From Boothiomyces macroporosus (Eukaryota > Chytridiomycota > Chytridiomycetes > Rhizophydiales > Terramycetaceae), in NCBI GenBank assembly GCA_027604185.1, contig JADGKB010000064.1, forward strand, positions 1-64,000: a stretch of 64,000 nt of DNA, written 5' to 3'. Each line of letters opens with the position of its first letter. Position 1 is the stretch's first letter. The notes beneath the pieces are model-generated. The model was given only the letters and a program-made list of their open reading frames with translations, was not told the DNA's origin and ran no database searches. Both the position numbers and the translations under genes were made by a program. Shown in pieces: positions 56,143 to 64,000 of this stretch.

Positions 56143-56225
56143 GAAAAAAGAAGAAAAAAGTACAATGGGATAGTGCCAGTGAAAACCAGGTTGCATGACA
56201 GTATGTTTTAATTTTCCTTTTCCAA

Positions 56226-57302
56226 ATGTCACGGATGGTGAAGCAGATGCGATCGTTGTCTACCAAGCGACAACTAGGCTTAAACGGCCCATATGTTAGC
56301 GCATTAGGCTTGGGAGTAATGGGAATGTCTGATTTCTATAATCCGAGTGCCCAGAATAGAGATGCGGAGCATATAAAGTTGCTGCATGAAGCAATAGATA
56401 TGGGGTGCACGTTTTGGGATACTGGTAATAGATACTTATTATAGCGGATGTTTATGGACCATATACAAACGAAATACTTATTAGTAAAGTCTTGAAGGAG
56501 CGCAGAAATGAGGTGTTTGTTGGGACAAAGTTTGGATTTGTAAGAAATCCCGATGGATCGTTTGATGGCATTTGTGGTAAGCCTGAATATGTTTTCAAAG
56601 CGTGCGATGCTAGTTTAAAGAGACTGGGAGTTGAAACCATTGATTTGTGTACCTGATTAGTAATCTAGATTATCAGCACAGACCTGATCCTAATGTTCCT
56701 ATTACTGAAACTGTTCAAGCAATGTCAGAGTTGGTTAAGCAAGGAAAGGTTCGGTATTTGGGGCTTTCAGAGTGTTCTGCAGAGCAAATTCGCCTTGCTC
56801 ACAAAGTGCATCCAATATCTGCTTACCAAGCTGAATTCAGTCCTTGGCACACAAAACTAGAATCTGATGGAAGATTAGAAGCTTGTAGGGAACTGGGAAT
56901 TGCAATTGTTCCGTATTCTCCTCTTGGACGCGGATTTCTAACTGGAACCATCAAATCATTCGACGATCTTGACCCAAATGACTGGTAAACGATTCTGATT
57001 ATAGGAGAAGAAAGAATCCTCGATTTCAAAAGGGTGCGTTTGAAAAGAACTTTGAGTTGGTAAAAGCTTTCACACGAATGGCCCAAGCTAAAGGAATCCC
57101 AACTTCGCAATTATGCTTGGCGTGGGTGCTATCCCAAGGCAGTGATTTTATCCCTATTCCAGGGACAAAACGTTCCAAATACTTGAAAGAAAATTGGGGG
57201 AGTTTGCAAGTAGAATTGTCAGATAAGGAAAAGAAGGAATTGCGAAAGATCATCAATGAAATTCCGATTGAAGGAGGGCAATTAAATATCTTGAAGAAAT
57301 AA
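56226..57302 (+). CDS. Aldo/keto reductase (YakC/AKR13-like)
   Basis: Four exons with three 20-nt introns give 338 residues. Seen: [33 protein letters not shown] (Asp, Tyr), VFVGTKFGF (Lys), [14 protein letters not shown] (His), [24 protein letters not shown], and the C-terminal [18 protein letters not shown] cofactor segment. This group reduces aldehydes and ketones such as pyridoxal, or acts in auxin-like resistance; the substrate is not predictable. Two of the catalytic motifs (WDTADVYG, DLYYQH) are created by splicing. Confidence 0.92.
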
Positions 57303-57342
57303 AAGGTTTAAGTGAAATCGGGTCTTTAAAATTTCCACCGAA

Positions 57343-58112
57343 ATGGAAGAACTGAAAATAGCAGTTGGAGGAATACCAGTCTCGCTGTATTCAATTCCGC
57401 AAAAACCTGAAGGAAAGAAACCGCTTGGAATATTCTTCTTGCATGGGAGAACTTGGACCAGTGACTCAACCATAAAGAGATGGTACGATTACCTTACTTC
57501 TGTTCTGGAAGCATTCCCGGAAAAGGTGTATTTGATTGCATTTGATCAGCGCAACCATGGGGAAAGGATGGTTAATGAAATACATAACAAGGGAAAGGAT
57601 GAAAACCCAAATCATGCACTTGATATGTTTGCAATTCAGTATGGAACTGCAAAAGACGTTTCATACTTGATTGACTGCCTCCCACTGTTTGTGGATATCC
57701 AAAGATGGTGGGTATTTGGATTTAGCTTGGGAGGTTTGTCAAGTTAACTTTAGGACATGCAACCCTCCTCTCTTTGGTCGTTGAAGATAGATTGGAGTTG
57801 GGAATCAGTATCGTTGGATGCGGAGACTATGCCACATTGATGAAAATGAGAGATTTGCCAGTCTCTCCAGCTTTGGAACGGCTGTTGAATGAACGAGACC
57901 CAATTAACAATATTGGTAAGCTTAAAGGGAGAAATCTGTTGTGCTTGAATGGTGGTGCAGATGACTTGGTCCAAGCAGCTGCCAATAATGAATTTGCGAA
58001 ACATTTGCAAAGCGGCTCATTTAGATATGTTGTTGATCCAGATGCAAAGCATGAACTCAGTGAGTTGATGAAGACTCTTATCAAAGACTATTTCCAATCC
58101 CACTACCAATAA
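57343..58112 (+). CDS. Alpha/beta hydrolase
   Basis: Two exons with one 20-nt intron starting GTTTGT give 249 residues. Oxyanion region LGIFFLHGRTWTSD, a DQRNHGER strand, nucleophile elbow VFGFSLGGHATLLSL (GxSxGG, completed by splicing), acid in LNGGADDLVQAA and the catalytic His in DPDAKHELSELM. Length and motifs fit a small esterase/peptidase-type hydrolase. No signal peptide. It starts 40 bp after the aldo/keto reductase gene. Substrate unknown. Confidence 0.88.
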
Positions 58113-58333
58113 ACCTCTGTTAATCTTAACCTAGGATTGTACCAATTGCTCTTTTTGGATATAGGTACCGAGTAAGAATTGATTGTTATCCTATCCTACT
58201 ATCCGTGCAGTTTGGAAAGTGAGACTGACTTGGCCAAAAGAGAAACTATAAATGAAATTAGAATCGTTTAGTTTGAATGATGCAACATTATTCAGCATTT
58301 CTATTTCTTTCTTTTTTACCAGAACGCGTAATC

Positions 58334-59491
58334 ATGTCTTACGAAGGAAATTCGCGATTGAGTTCAGCAAATACAGCAAAAAAACATCCAGCACTTCCAG
58401 GAAAGTTTCCTCAATTAGAAGTAGTGTCTGTTGAAGCGAGATCAATCCATTTAAGATGGTTTATATCCCCATTGTACGAAGAGTTTCTATTCCAAATTAC
58501 TAAAGAGGAACTGGATATTCTAGATTTTGAAACAGTCTATGAAGGCGAAGGTCCAGAATGCGAAATAGGAGGACTAAAACCTCAAACAAAATATCAGTTC
58601 AAGCTACGCTATCAAAGTCCTGCTGATAGGAATATAGGTATATGGGGTTCAGATTACTCTGAAATAAATGTCACTACTCCAGGTTACTTGTTTTTGATGT
58701 AGACGAGAGTGCAGTTGTAAAAGCATCAAACAACTTCATGAGAGCAGTGACTGACAATGAACCAGGAAAAGTAAAGAAAATCCTGGAGGAATTCGGTAAA
58801 CAGATTTCGCTGGAGGCAAGGGACAAAAACGGACGCACATTGCTGATGGTACAGATTGATTGACCAAGATTGCTGCTCAAAATGATTCAGTTGATATTAT
58901 AAAACAACTGTTAAGTGGTGGAGCGGATCCTCACGCATCAACACTTGTTGGAAAGACTGCATTATCATTTGCTATTGCGTACGGAAACAAGGCTGCTTTT
59001 GAAACACTTTTATCATTTGATAAAACCCTATTAGATTGTACAGATTCAACTGGATCCACCCTGTTGATGTGGGCAGCTGAATCTGCACCACAAGCAGCAA
59101 GAAAAGGATCCGCTTCAGATATCATAAAGATTTTACTGTCATACAATGTGGATGTAAATAAGGAAGATTCACGAGGATACACTGCTTTGGATCGTTTGTG
59201 TATGACTTCTGGATCGGCTGAAGCAGCTGTTACACTAATTAAAGCTGGCGCTAGGATTATTCAACACTGCGATAAAAAGCACCCTCTAACATCACTAATG
59301 ACAGCCGCAATGAATGGACATACTGAACTGTGTAAAGAGCTGATTGAAACATTTGGTGTTGATAGATCTGTCAAGTCTGAGGTAACAATTCCCTAACTTT
59401 GAACAGCATCACCGCTCTAGGATATGCTGAAACGGCAGACCATCGAAAAACAATTGCATATTTGAGTGCGCTTGACAAAAAGACTTTTTAA
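58334..59491 (+). CDS. FANK1-like protein: fibronectin III domain plus ankyrin repeats
   Basis: An N-terminal fibronectin type III domain (about residues 33-120: VVSVEARSIHLRWFISPLYE, GGLKPQTKYQFKLRYQSP) is followed by about five ankyrin repeats (DKNGRTLLMIAAQND, VGKTALSFAIAYGNKAAFETLL, RGYTALDRLCMTSGSAEAAVTLIKAGA, HPLTSLMTAAMNGHTELCKEL). This is the order of FANK1, a protein of sperm and ciliated cells. Two 20-nt introns are clear. The last intron (from 59382) is odd: the only AG acceptor, at 59406, puts the final exon out of frame and gives a stop at 59430. The ankyrin-like ending (ITALGYAETADHRKTIAYLS) runs to 59491 in another frame. ACGCGT lies just upstream of the ATG. Confidence 0.8.
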
Positions 59492-59547
59492 TATATTATC
59501 TCTATGAAACACTTTGAGGCAACCGAGTGTTTTGTTTCACTTTTTGA

Positions 59548-60950
59548 ATGAACCAAGAGGATTCAAATACTACTATCAATACTGGGATTCCCTATAATAT
59601 GATTTATGATCATGGGTTTCTCAATGGGCAGTTTTCCGATTTGACAGTTCGGGCATTCGACGAAACGTTCTGTTTGCACAGGATTATTCTAATTACAAAC
59701 CAGTATTTCAAGGATATGCTGCTTGGAGACTGGAAAGAGTTTAGCGATAACCAGCTAGAGTTGTACTTTGATGATCAGTTTATCAATTTGGATACGTTCT
59801 CTGTTATATTGGAAAGGTTGGGTTAACTAACAAATTAGAATATATGGAAACTTACATACATTGATTTCAGAGTCAAACGTACTTTCTCTGCTATCTACGG
59901 CTTTCTTTTTCCAAGATGATTTGCTGGTTCAGGAATGCTGTCAATTCATACTAAAGAATATCAACAAAGACAATTTTATCAAATACTTGGAGTTTGCAGA
60001 CAGTCGATGTTTTGGTACTTGCTCTGATGATATTGTAAATGCTTGTCTGGTCTTTCTTTGCCGAACTGGAACAACTCACTTTTATGAGTCAATTTGGCAA
60101 GAAATGGATTTTGGCTATGTTAAACTAGTACTGTCATTAGATTGCTTTTACTCTATGGGTGAATATGATCGATTCACTTTTATTCAAAGGATTCTCGAAT
60201 GTCGGGTGGATCTAGACTCGCTCACTTGCTCAGATACAAATAGCGAGGAAAGCGACGAAGCTACATTGAATTATATGAATGGCTCTTTGGAATCTTGTAT
60301 TTTATTTATGAATATGGACTTTGAAGAACTGCTTTTGGTTGAGGAATCAGGAAAAGTCCCATTGACAACAGTGGAAAGACAAGCATACAGAAACCGCAAA
60401 TTCAAAAACCTGATTTCAAAGCTATCTCTGGATGATGTTAATCTTGCCATTCAAGCCAGTATTTATACTTGACATAGGGACCGAAATACCTGTCAAAGAT
60501 ACGTTGCATATCGATACTCAGAAACCAGTCAAAATAATCGAAATACAGTATTCAAACGATTACCTCTCTTGTCCTCACTTTAGATTCTCTTTTGAGTTTG
60601 ACGTAAAACTAATCCAGAATGGCGGGAAATATGTGTCTACACCGACATACTACTTTGGTTCGTCGTGGCAAAACACTGTTCAACTAAAGAGCTCTAAGCT
60701 GTGCATTTATCTGCAAAGAGTTGCTTCTTCACCGTGGTGCGGAGACGATGATAGCTCGCTCATTGACTGTAGAAAAGCAATTCGAGCGTGGTTCCAACTA
60801 TTTTGCTTTGTTGGAACAAAGTGTTTCCAGTTGGAGAGCAAGCCTGACGAATTCCAAGTCAACCAGTCTTGGGGCTGGACTAGCCTGCAGCTTGGCAACG
60901 AGCTAACAGGCGAAAAGCTGCGATTGGTAACAGTAGTTGGGTTTACATAA
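59548..60950 (+). CDS. BTB/POZ-domain protein
   Basis: Three exons with introns of 22 and 19 nt give 453 residues. The N-terminal BTB fold (about residues 25-125) reads FSDLTVRAFDETFCLHRIIL, ITNQYFKDMLLGDWKEF and a BACK-like continuation (LLSTAFFFQDDLLVQECCQF). This type, LHRIIL...YF..ML.G.W.E, is widespread in fungi. The C-terminal 160 residues are beta-rich (YLSCPHFRFSFEFDVKLIQN, SKLCIYLQRVASSPWC) and may form a partner-binding sandwich. A cullin-3 adaptor role is possible but unproven. Confidence 0.8.
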
Positions 60951-61004
60951 TAAAAATCACAAGGTTAGGTTTCAAGTTGGAAATATTTTTCCACTTTTCA
61001 TTTG

Positions 61005-61439
61005 ATGGCCAACCGATACAAAGGCTACTGGTCACTCATTCACAGTGTCAAACCATCGACAGTGTTTGAAACACCTTTACATACAATGAAGGAAGCCAAA
61101 GCATCAGTGAGGCCAATGGAATCGTTTTTTCTCAAAGAGACACCTTCCAAACCGTTCGATTTAAAGGATATCACTTCGCTTGCCCAACTTTCTTTGAAGG
61201 AGGCACTGTTAAAGAAACCCAGCCCTCCGACAGAGATGGACTGTTGTATGTCTGGCTGCGCTACTTGTGTGTGGGATGTGTACCAGGATGAATTTGATGA
61301 ATACACAAATATGAAAAGGAGTATCACTGAAAAAAAGAAGGAGTTTGGAGTGGTATTAGATTTTATTCCGGACGAGAGTGTTGAAATGGATCCATCTATA
61401 AAAGCGTTTAGGGATTTGGAGCGGTCAAAGAAAAGCTAG
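61005..61439 (+). CDS. Oxidoreductase-like domain protein (OXLD1-like)
   Basis: Intronless, 144 residues. The core PSPPTEMDCCMSGCATCVWD followed by VYQDEFDEY is the oxidoreductase-like domain (P..P..CC.SGC..CVWD.Y), found in small, probably mitochondrial proteins such as human OXLD1. The N-terminal part is basic, without a strict presequence. Its TAG (61437-61439) overlaps the TAG of the opposite SH3 gene inside a CTAG. Confidence 0.82.
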   Translation: MANRYKGYWSLIHSVKPSTVFETPLHTMKEAKASVRPMESFFLKETPSKPFDLKDITSLAQLSLKEALLKKPSPPTEMDCCMSGCATCVWDVYQDEFDEYTNMKRSITEKKKEFGVVLDFIPDESVEMDPSIKAFRDLERSKKS

Positions 61440-62135
61440 TTCAATTCCTCAATACAGGTGACCGGCAATATTCCAATCTGACCCGCCGTCTCATTTTTAC
61501 CCTAATATTAATATAATAAATTGCCTTTGCCCATCCATCGCTAAATAACAAATCCAGAGTGACAATGTCACCCACATTCATTTCAATTTCATCTGGAGCA
61601 GTGGGAGCATAGTCCATCACCACAATATATCTCCTCTCTAGTACTTCGCTAGGCCGATTCTTTCTATGTACAACAAAGCTCTTCTTTTTTCTTTTTACTA
61701 TTAAATAAATAATGATAATCAACAGAATAATGAAAATCAGAACTGAAAATACTATTGCCAGTATGATTCCAGTGCTCATTGCCGAACTGTTTGAATAATC
61801 CGATATTGGCGTAGGCACGCCAGTTTCTGTACTATTTCTCCCAATAACCGTTGAACTTGCACCGGGTGAACTAGTTGTCGTCGTAGATACAGGCGCCGTT
61901 TTAAAACAATTTGAAGCGTATGAAGGGTCGTCAAAGCAAGAGGATAAACATGTATTCTGAATTGTCCAAGAGCCTTTGTAAAGATCAATTTACCATACTG
62001 ACATACCAGAAAATATTTGGAACTGCAAGCAGATTGGTCCCCGGCATCCGCATTGCAACTCGCTCCGAGCTGAGCAGTTTGGTTGACTGCCATTGCTGAC
62101 AGATATTTTAGACTAATGAGAATCAAGGATCTCAT
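61436..62135 (-). CDS. Membrane protein with extracellular Cys-rich domain and cytoplasmic SH3, copy 1
   Basis: Three exons give 218 residues: signal peptide (MRSLILISLKYLSAMAVNQ), a Cys-rich ectodomain (GASCNADAGDQSACSSKYF, CLSSCFDDPSYASNCF), a Ser/Thr-rich stalk, one transmembrane span (GIILAIVFSVLIFIILLIII), a basic stop (KRKKK) and a C-terminal SH3 domain (YIVVMDYAPTAPDEIEMNVG, FSDGWAKGKNETAGQIGILP). The SH3 is completed only by removing a 23-nt GC-AG intron at 61502-61524; this creates DGWAKGKNETAGQIG. The design is common in early-diverging fungi; it may link the wall or surface to actin. Tandem with copy 2. Confidence 0.82.
61502..61524 (-). other. 23-nt GC-AG intron in SH3 gene
   Basis: The donor is GCAATT and the acceptor TTAATATTAG. 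Removing it restores a textbook SH3 ending (WAKGxNxxxxxxGILPVTCIEEL), while read-through gives an unrelated basic tail. Confidence 0.8.
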
Positions 62136-62279
62136 TTGAAAAAGGTTAAAAACGGTACCAGCCCCGCAAACAGCCCTCAGATTCCCAGCCTCAAGATTTG
62201 CAAAGTGAAACAGTACCACTATACACAAACTGCAACTCAGGCTCTATTTGGTGATCACTAATACTATTCTATTTATTTC

Positions 62280-62942
62280 CTAAACTACAGATTCCACACA
62301 TGCTACTGGCAGCACTCCTCTCTGCTTCCTTGTCAGATTATGTCCCTAAATTAAATGGAATTACTTTTGCGTATCCATCCGAAAATAATTGCTCAAGGAC
62401 AATCTCATCCCCAATATTCAGCTGGATCTCGTCATCTTGCACCGGTATATAATTTGCTATAACGACATATTTCTTTTGCAGGACATCGCTTATTTGGCTG
62501 TTGCGGACTACATTGAATGTCTTTTGCTTTCTCAAGCAAAGTTTGTAAACTATCAAGACTAGACTGCACACCACAAATATCCCGCCAATTAATATCCATA
62601 ACCACCAATGCTGAAAAAAGTTGGAATTATCTCCAGAAGACGCATCTGATGAACTTGCTGGTGTATCAGAGTTACCAGTTGGGATAGTTGTTGATGTAGT
62701 AGAAGTAGTTGTTAAAGTTTGGTTCACACAGTACATGGAAAATGTAGGGTCTTTAATACATGGCCCAGAACATTGGTTTTGCTTCATCCAGTGTCCTACA
62801 ATTAGTTGAATGTACCAGTTGCGGGGTTGCACTGTAAAAAAGCTGTGTCTAAACAAGCATACTTGTCGCCCGCAGTGCTGTTGCAAGAGCCGCCTATTTG
62901 AATTGATTGAGCTGCTATAAAATTTAGTAGCACCAAAAGCAT
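62280..62942 (-). CDS. Membrane protein with extracellular Cys-rich domain and cytoplasmic SH3, copy 2
   Basis: Three exons with introns of 20 and 19 nt give 207 residues from ATG 62942. Signal peptide (MLLVLLNFIAAQSIQ), ectodomain GGSCNSTAGDKYACLDTAFLQC followed by CSGPCIKDPTFSMYCVNQ, a Thr/Ser stalk, a transmembrane span (WWLWILIGGIFVVCSLVLIVY) and SH3 (YVVIANYIPVQDDEIQLNIG, FSDGYAKGHNLTRKQRGVLP). It has the same plan and Cys spacing as copy 1 but low overall identity, so it is an older tandem duplication. An in-frame extension to 63074 lacks a signal peptide. Confidence 0.8.
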
Positions 62943-63108
62943 GTTTGTCAAATGATAACTTTTTTGAACGGTATAGTGTGGCTGCTGTTCGCATCTTTGG
63001 TGTATCCAATGAAAGAAATCCGATGCATGGATAGCTGAAGATGAAAAGTATAAGCTCCTTTTGAGAAGGTGCATTTATTACATGTTAATTTAATGAGAGA
63101 TCGTGATG

Positions 63109-64000
63109 TTAGTGAATCCTTGGACGGCGTTTGCTTACTCTTTTCGAGCGGTATAAGTGGATGGAGATTTGAAATATCTTGATATTAATAATCCAATCGA
63201 TGAAGCAAACATTACAGGTGTAACAGAAGAGAAATCTTGAACCAATTCTAACGTTAAACCCAATGCAGCCAGTGGGGCTTGCAAGGACACAGCTATAGCT
63301 GATGCTGCTCCCAAGAAAGCACAGGTTTGTACACTGATAGCAGGAAGGAAATAAGCACAAGCTTTTCCCAAGATCCCTCCAACGATTGCACCACATGTAA
63401 AAGTTGGGGTGAATAAACCACCAGGAGTTCCACTCGTTAAACAGAGGAATATTACAAACGGTTTGAGGAAAAACATAGCTGCCAAGAAATCCCAAGAGAC
63501 AGTTTCGGAAAATAGCATTTGGGACAAATTAGATCCGTTTCCAGCTAATTCAGGATATGGTATACACAAACCTCCTAAAATTGTTAGTGCAACCATAGGA
63601 TATAAAGCAATTTGCCAGCTGGCTTTCGGTTTTAATGGGTCCAAGAGCTGAACAGCACGAACATAACCAGTAAATAAAAAGCCATTAGTAATCCCAATTA
63701 AAATTGCAGGTATAATAATATATGGCATTTGAGTTGTCAGAGAAACAGAGTAAGGAACCACCAGATCAAGAAACGTACCAGTAAAGGCAGCTAAACAGCA
63801 CCCAATGATTACAACAATAGAATTCTGTCTGGATAGACTTCCCAACCATATTTCCAATGTCAGCAATGCCCCTCCCAAAGGAACTTGGTAGACAGCCGCA
63901 AAACTACAGCCTGCTCCAATTGCGACAAGTAGGGGTCGGTGATTATCAGATAGAAATTGAAACTTTTGGGAAAAGAATTTGTGCATTTCACTAGCAACTG
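63109..64000 (-). CDS. CLC chloride channel/transporter, 5' end beyond window
   Basis: The C-terminal part of a CLC protein. The frame is open to the right edge, so the N terminus lies outside. Seen: GAGCSFAAVYQVPLGGALLTLE, which carries the gating Glu region, GNGSNLSQMLF, and TSGTPGGLFTPTFTCGAIVG, which holds the GxFxP anion-site motif. Many hydrophobic spans. No CBS domains follow, unlike most eukaryotic CLCs. The unspliced stop is at 63135. A 20-nt GT-AG segment at 63119-63138 would move the end to 63109 (ARKEIH); this cannot be settled here. Confidence 0.88.

Noticed and set aside
62621..62809. 62-codon Val-rich plus-strand frame
   Set aside because: Antisense of the Thr/Ser stalk of SH3 copy 2; low complexity.
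1..64000. Reassigned stop codons as the reason for broken frames
   Set aside because: Breaks coincide with GT/GC...AG segments of 18-25 nt and usually also shift the frame, so stop reassignment cannot explain them. TAA, TAG and TGA all end complete genes.

Overview
The window is nuclear DNA of a very compact eukaryotic genome. It is about one-third GC, with some 41 protein-coding genes in 64 kb, many neighbours only 2-40 bp apart, and no tRNA, rRNA or CRISPR array that I could see. The content points to the fungal lineage: a Cdc24-type RhoGEF with PB1, an NCE101-like small protein, Ypi1-type phosphatase inhibitor, yeast-type ATP synthase epsilon, Oac1-type carrier and DnaJ-X chaperone. Several genes are typical of cilia or flagella (FANK1-like, CCDC34-like, a long multi-EF-hand protein, a basal-body coiled-coil protein). 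A zoosporic (flagellated) fungus or a Rozella/aphelid-type relative is the best fit. I cannot name the species.

The most striking property is intron size. About 94 introns can be placed by reading frame, and all are 18-25 nt with a mode of 20. They look like GTA...(T/C)TAAT..AG; two begin with GC. Almost every gene appears as broken open frames that rejoin exactly once these micro-introns are removed, and the total spliced lengths are multiples of three.

Layout. 0-2.5 kb: a Crypton-type tyrosine-recombinase gene. 2.6-12 kb: Oac1-like carrier with C-terminal EF-hands, a 7TM protein, glutamate-cysteine ligase, NCE101-like, multi-EF-hand protein, ankyrin protein. 12-24 kb: Cdc24, a giant Sec39/NBAS-like solenoid protein, peroxisomal malate synthase with a CCAAT/E-box/TATA promoter, ATP synthase epsilon, TOE1. 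24-37 kb: a tandem array of seven related intronless 7TM receptors (six intact, one 5'-truncated), interspersed with an AKR7 reductase, CCDC34-like protein, PRO2 and a flavin monooxygenase. 37-49 kb: FAD oxidoreductase, CAP/Srv2, DnaJ-X, Elongin A, RidA, basal-body coiled-coil protein, UBA3, Ypi1, RING/IBR protein. 49-64 kb: CCT8, an orphan gene, NOC3, ELP5, SLC35C2-like, aldo/keto reductase, alpha/beta hydrolase, FANK1-like, BTB protein, OXLD1, two SH3 membrane proteins and the C-terminal part of a CLC channel that runs off the window.

Most genes are ordinary housekeeping. The accessory part is the receptor array, which shows recent duplication, probable gene conversion and a shared CArG-box upstream element. 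It looks like a fast-evolving environmental-sensing locus. Function calls rest on recognised motifs and remembered family features; no database search was run.
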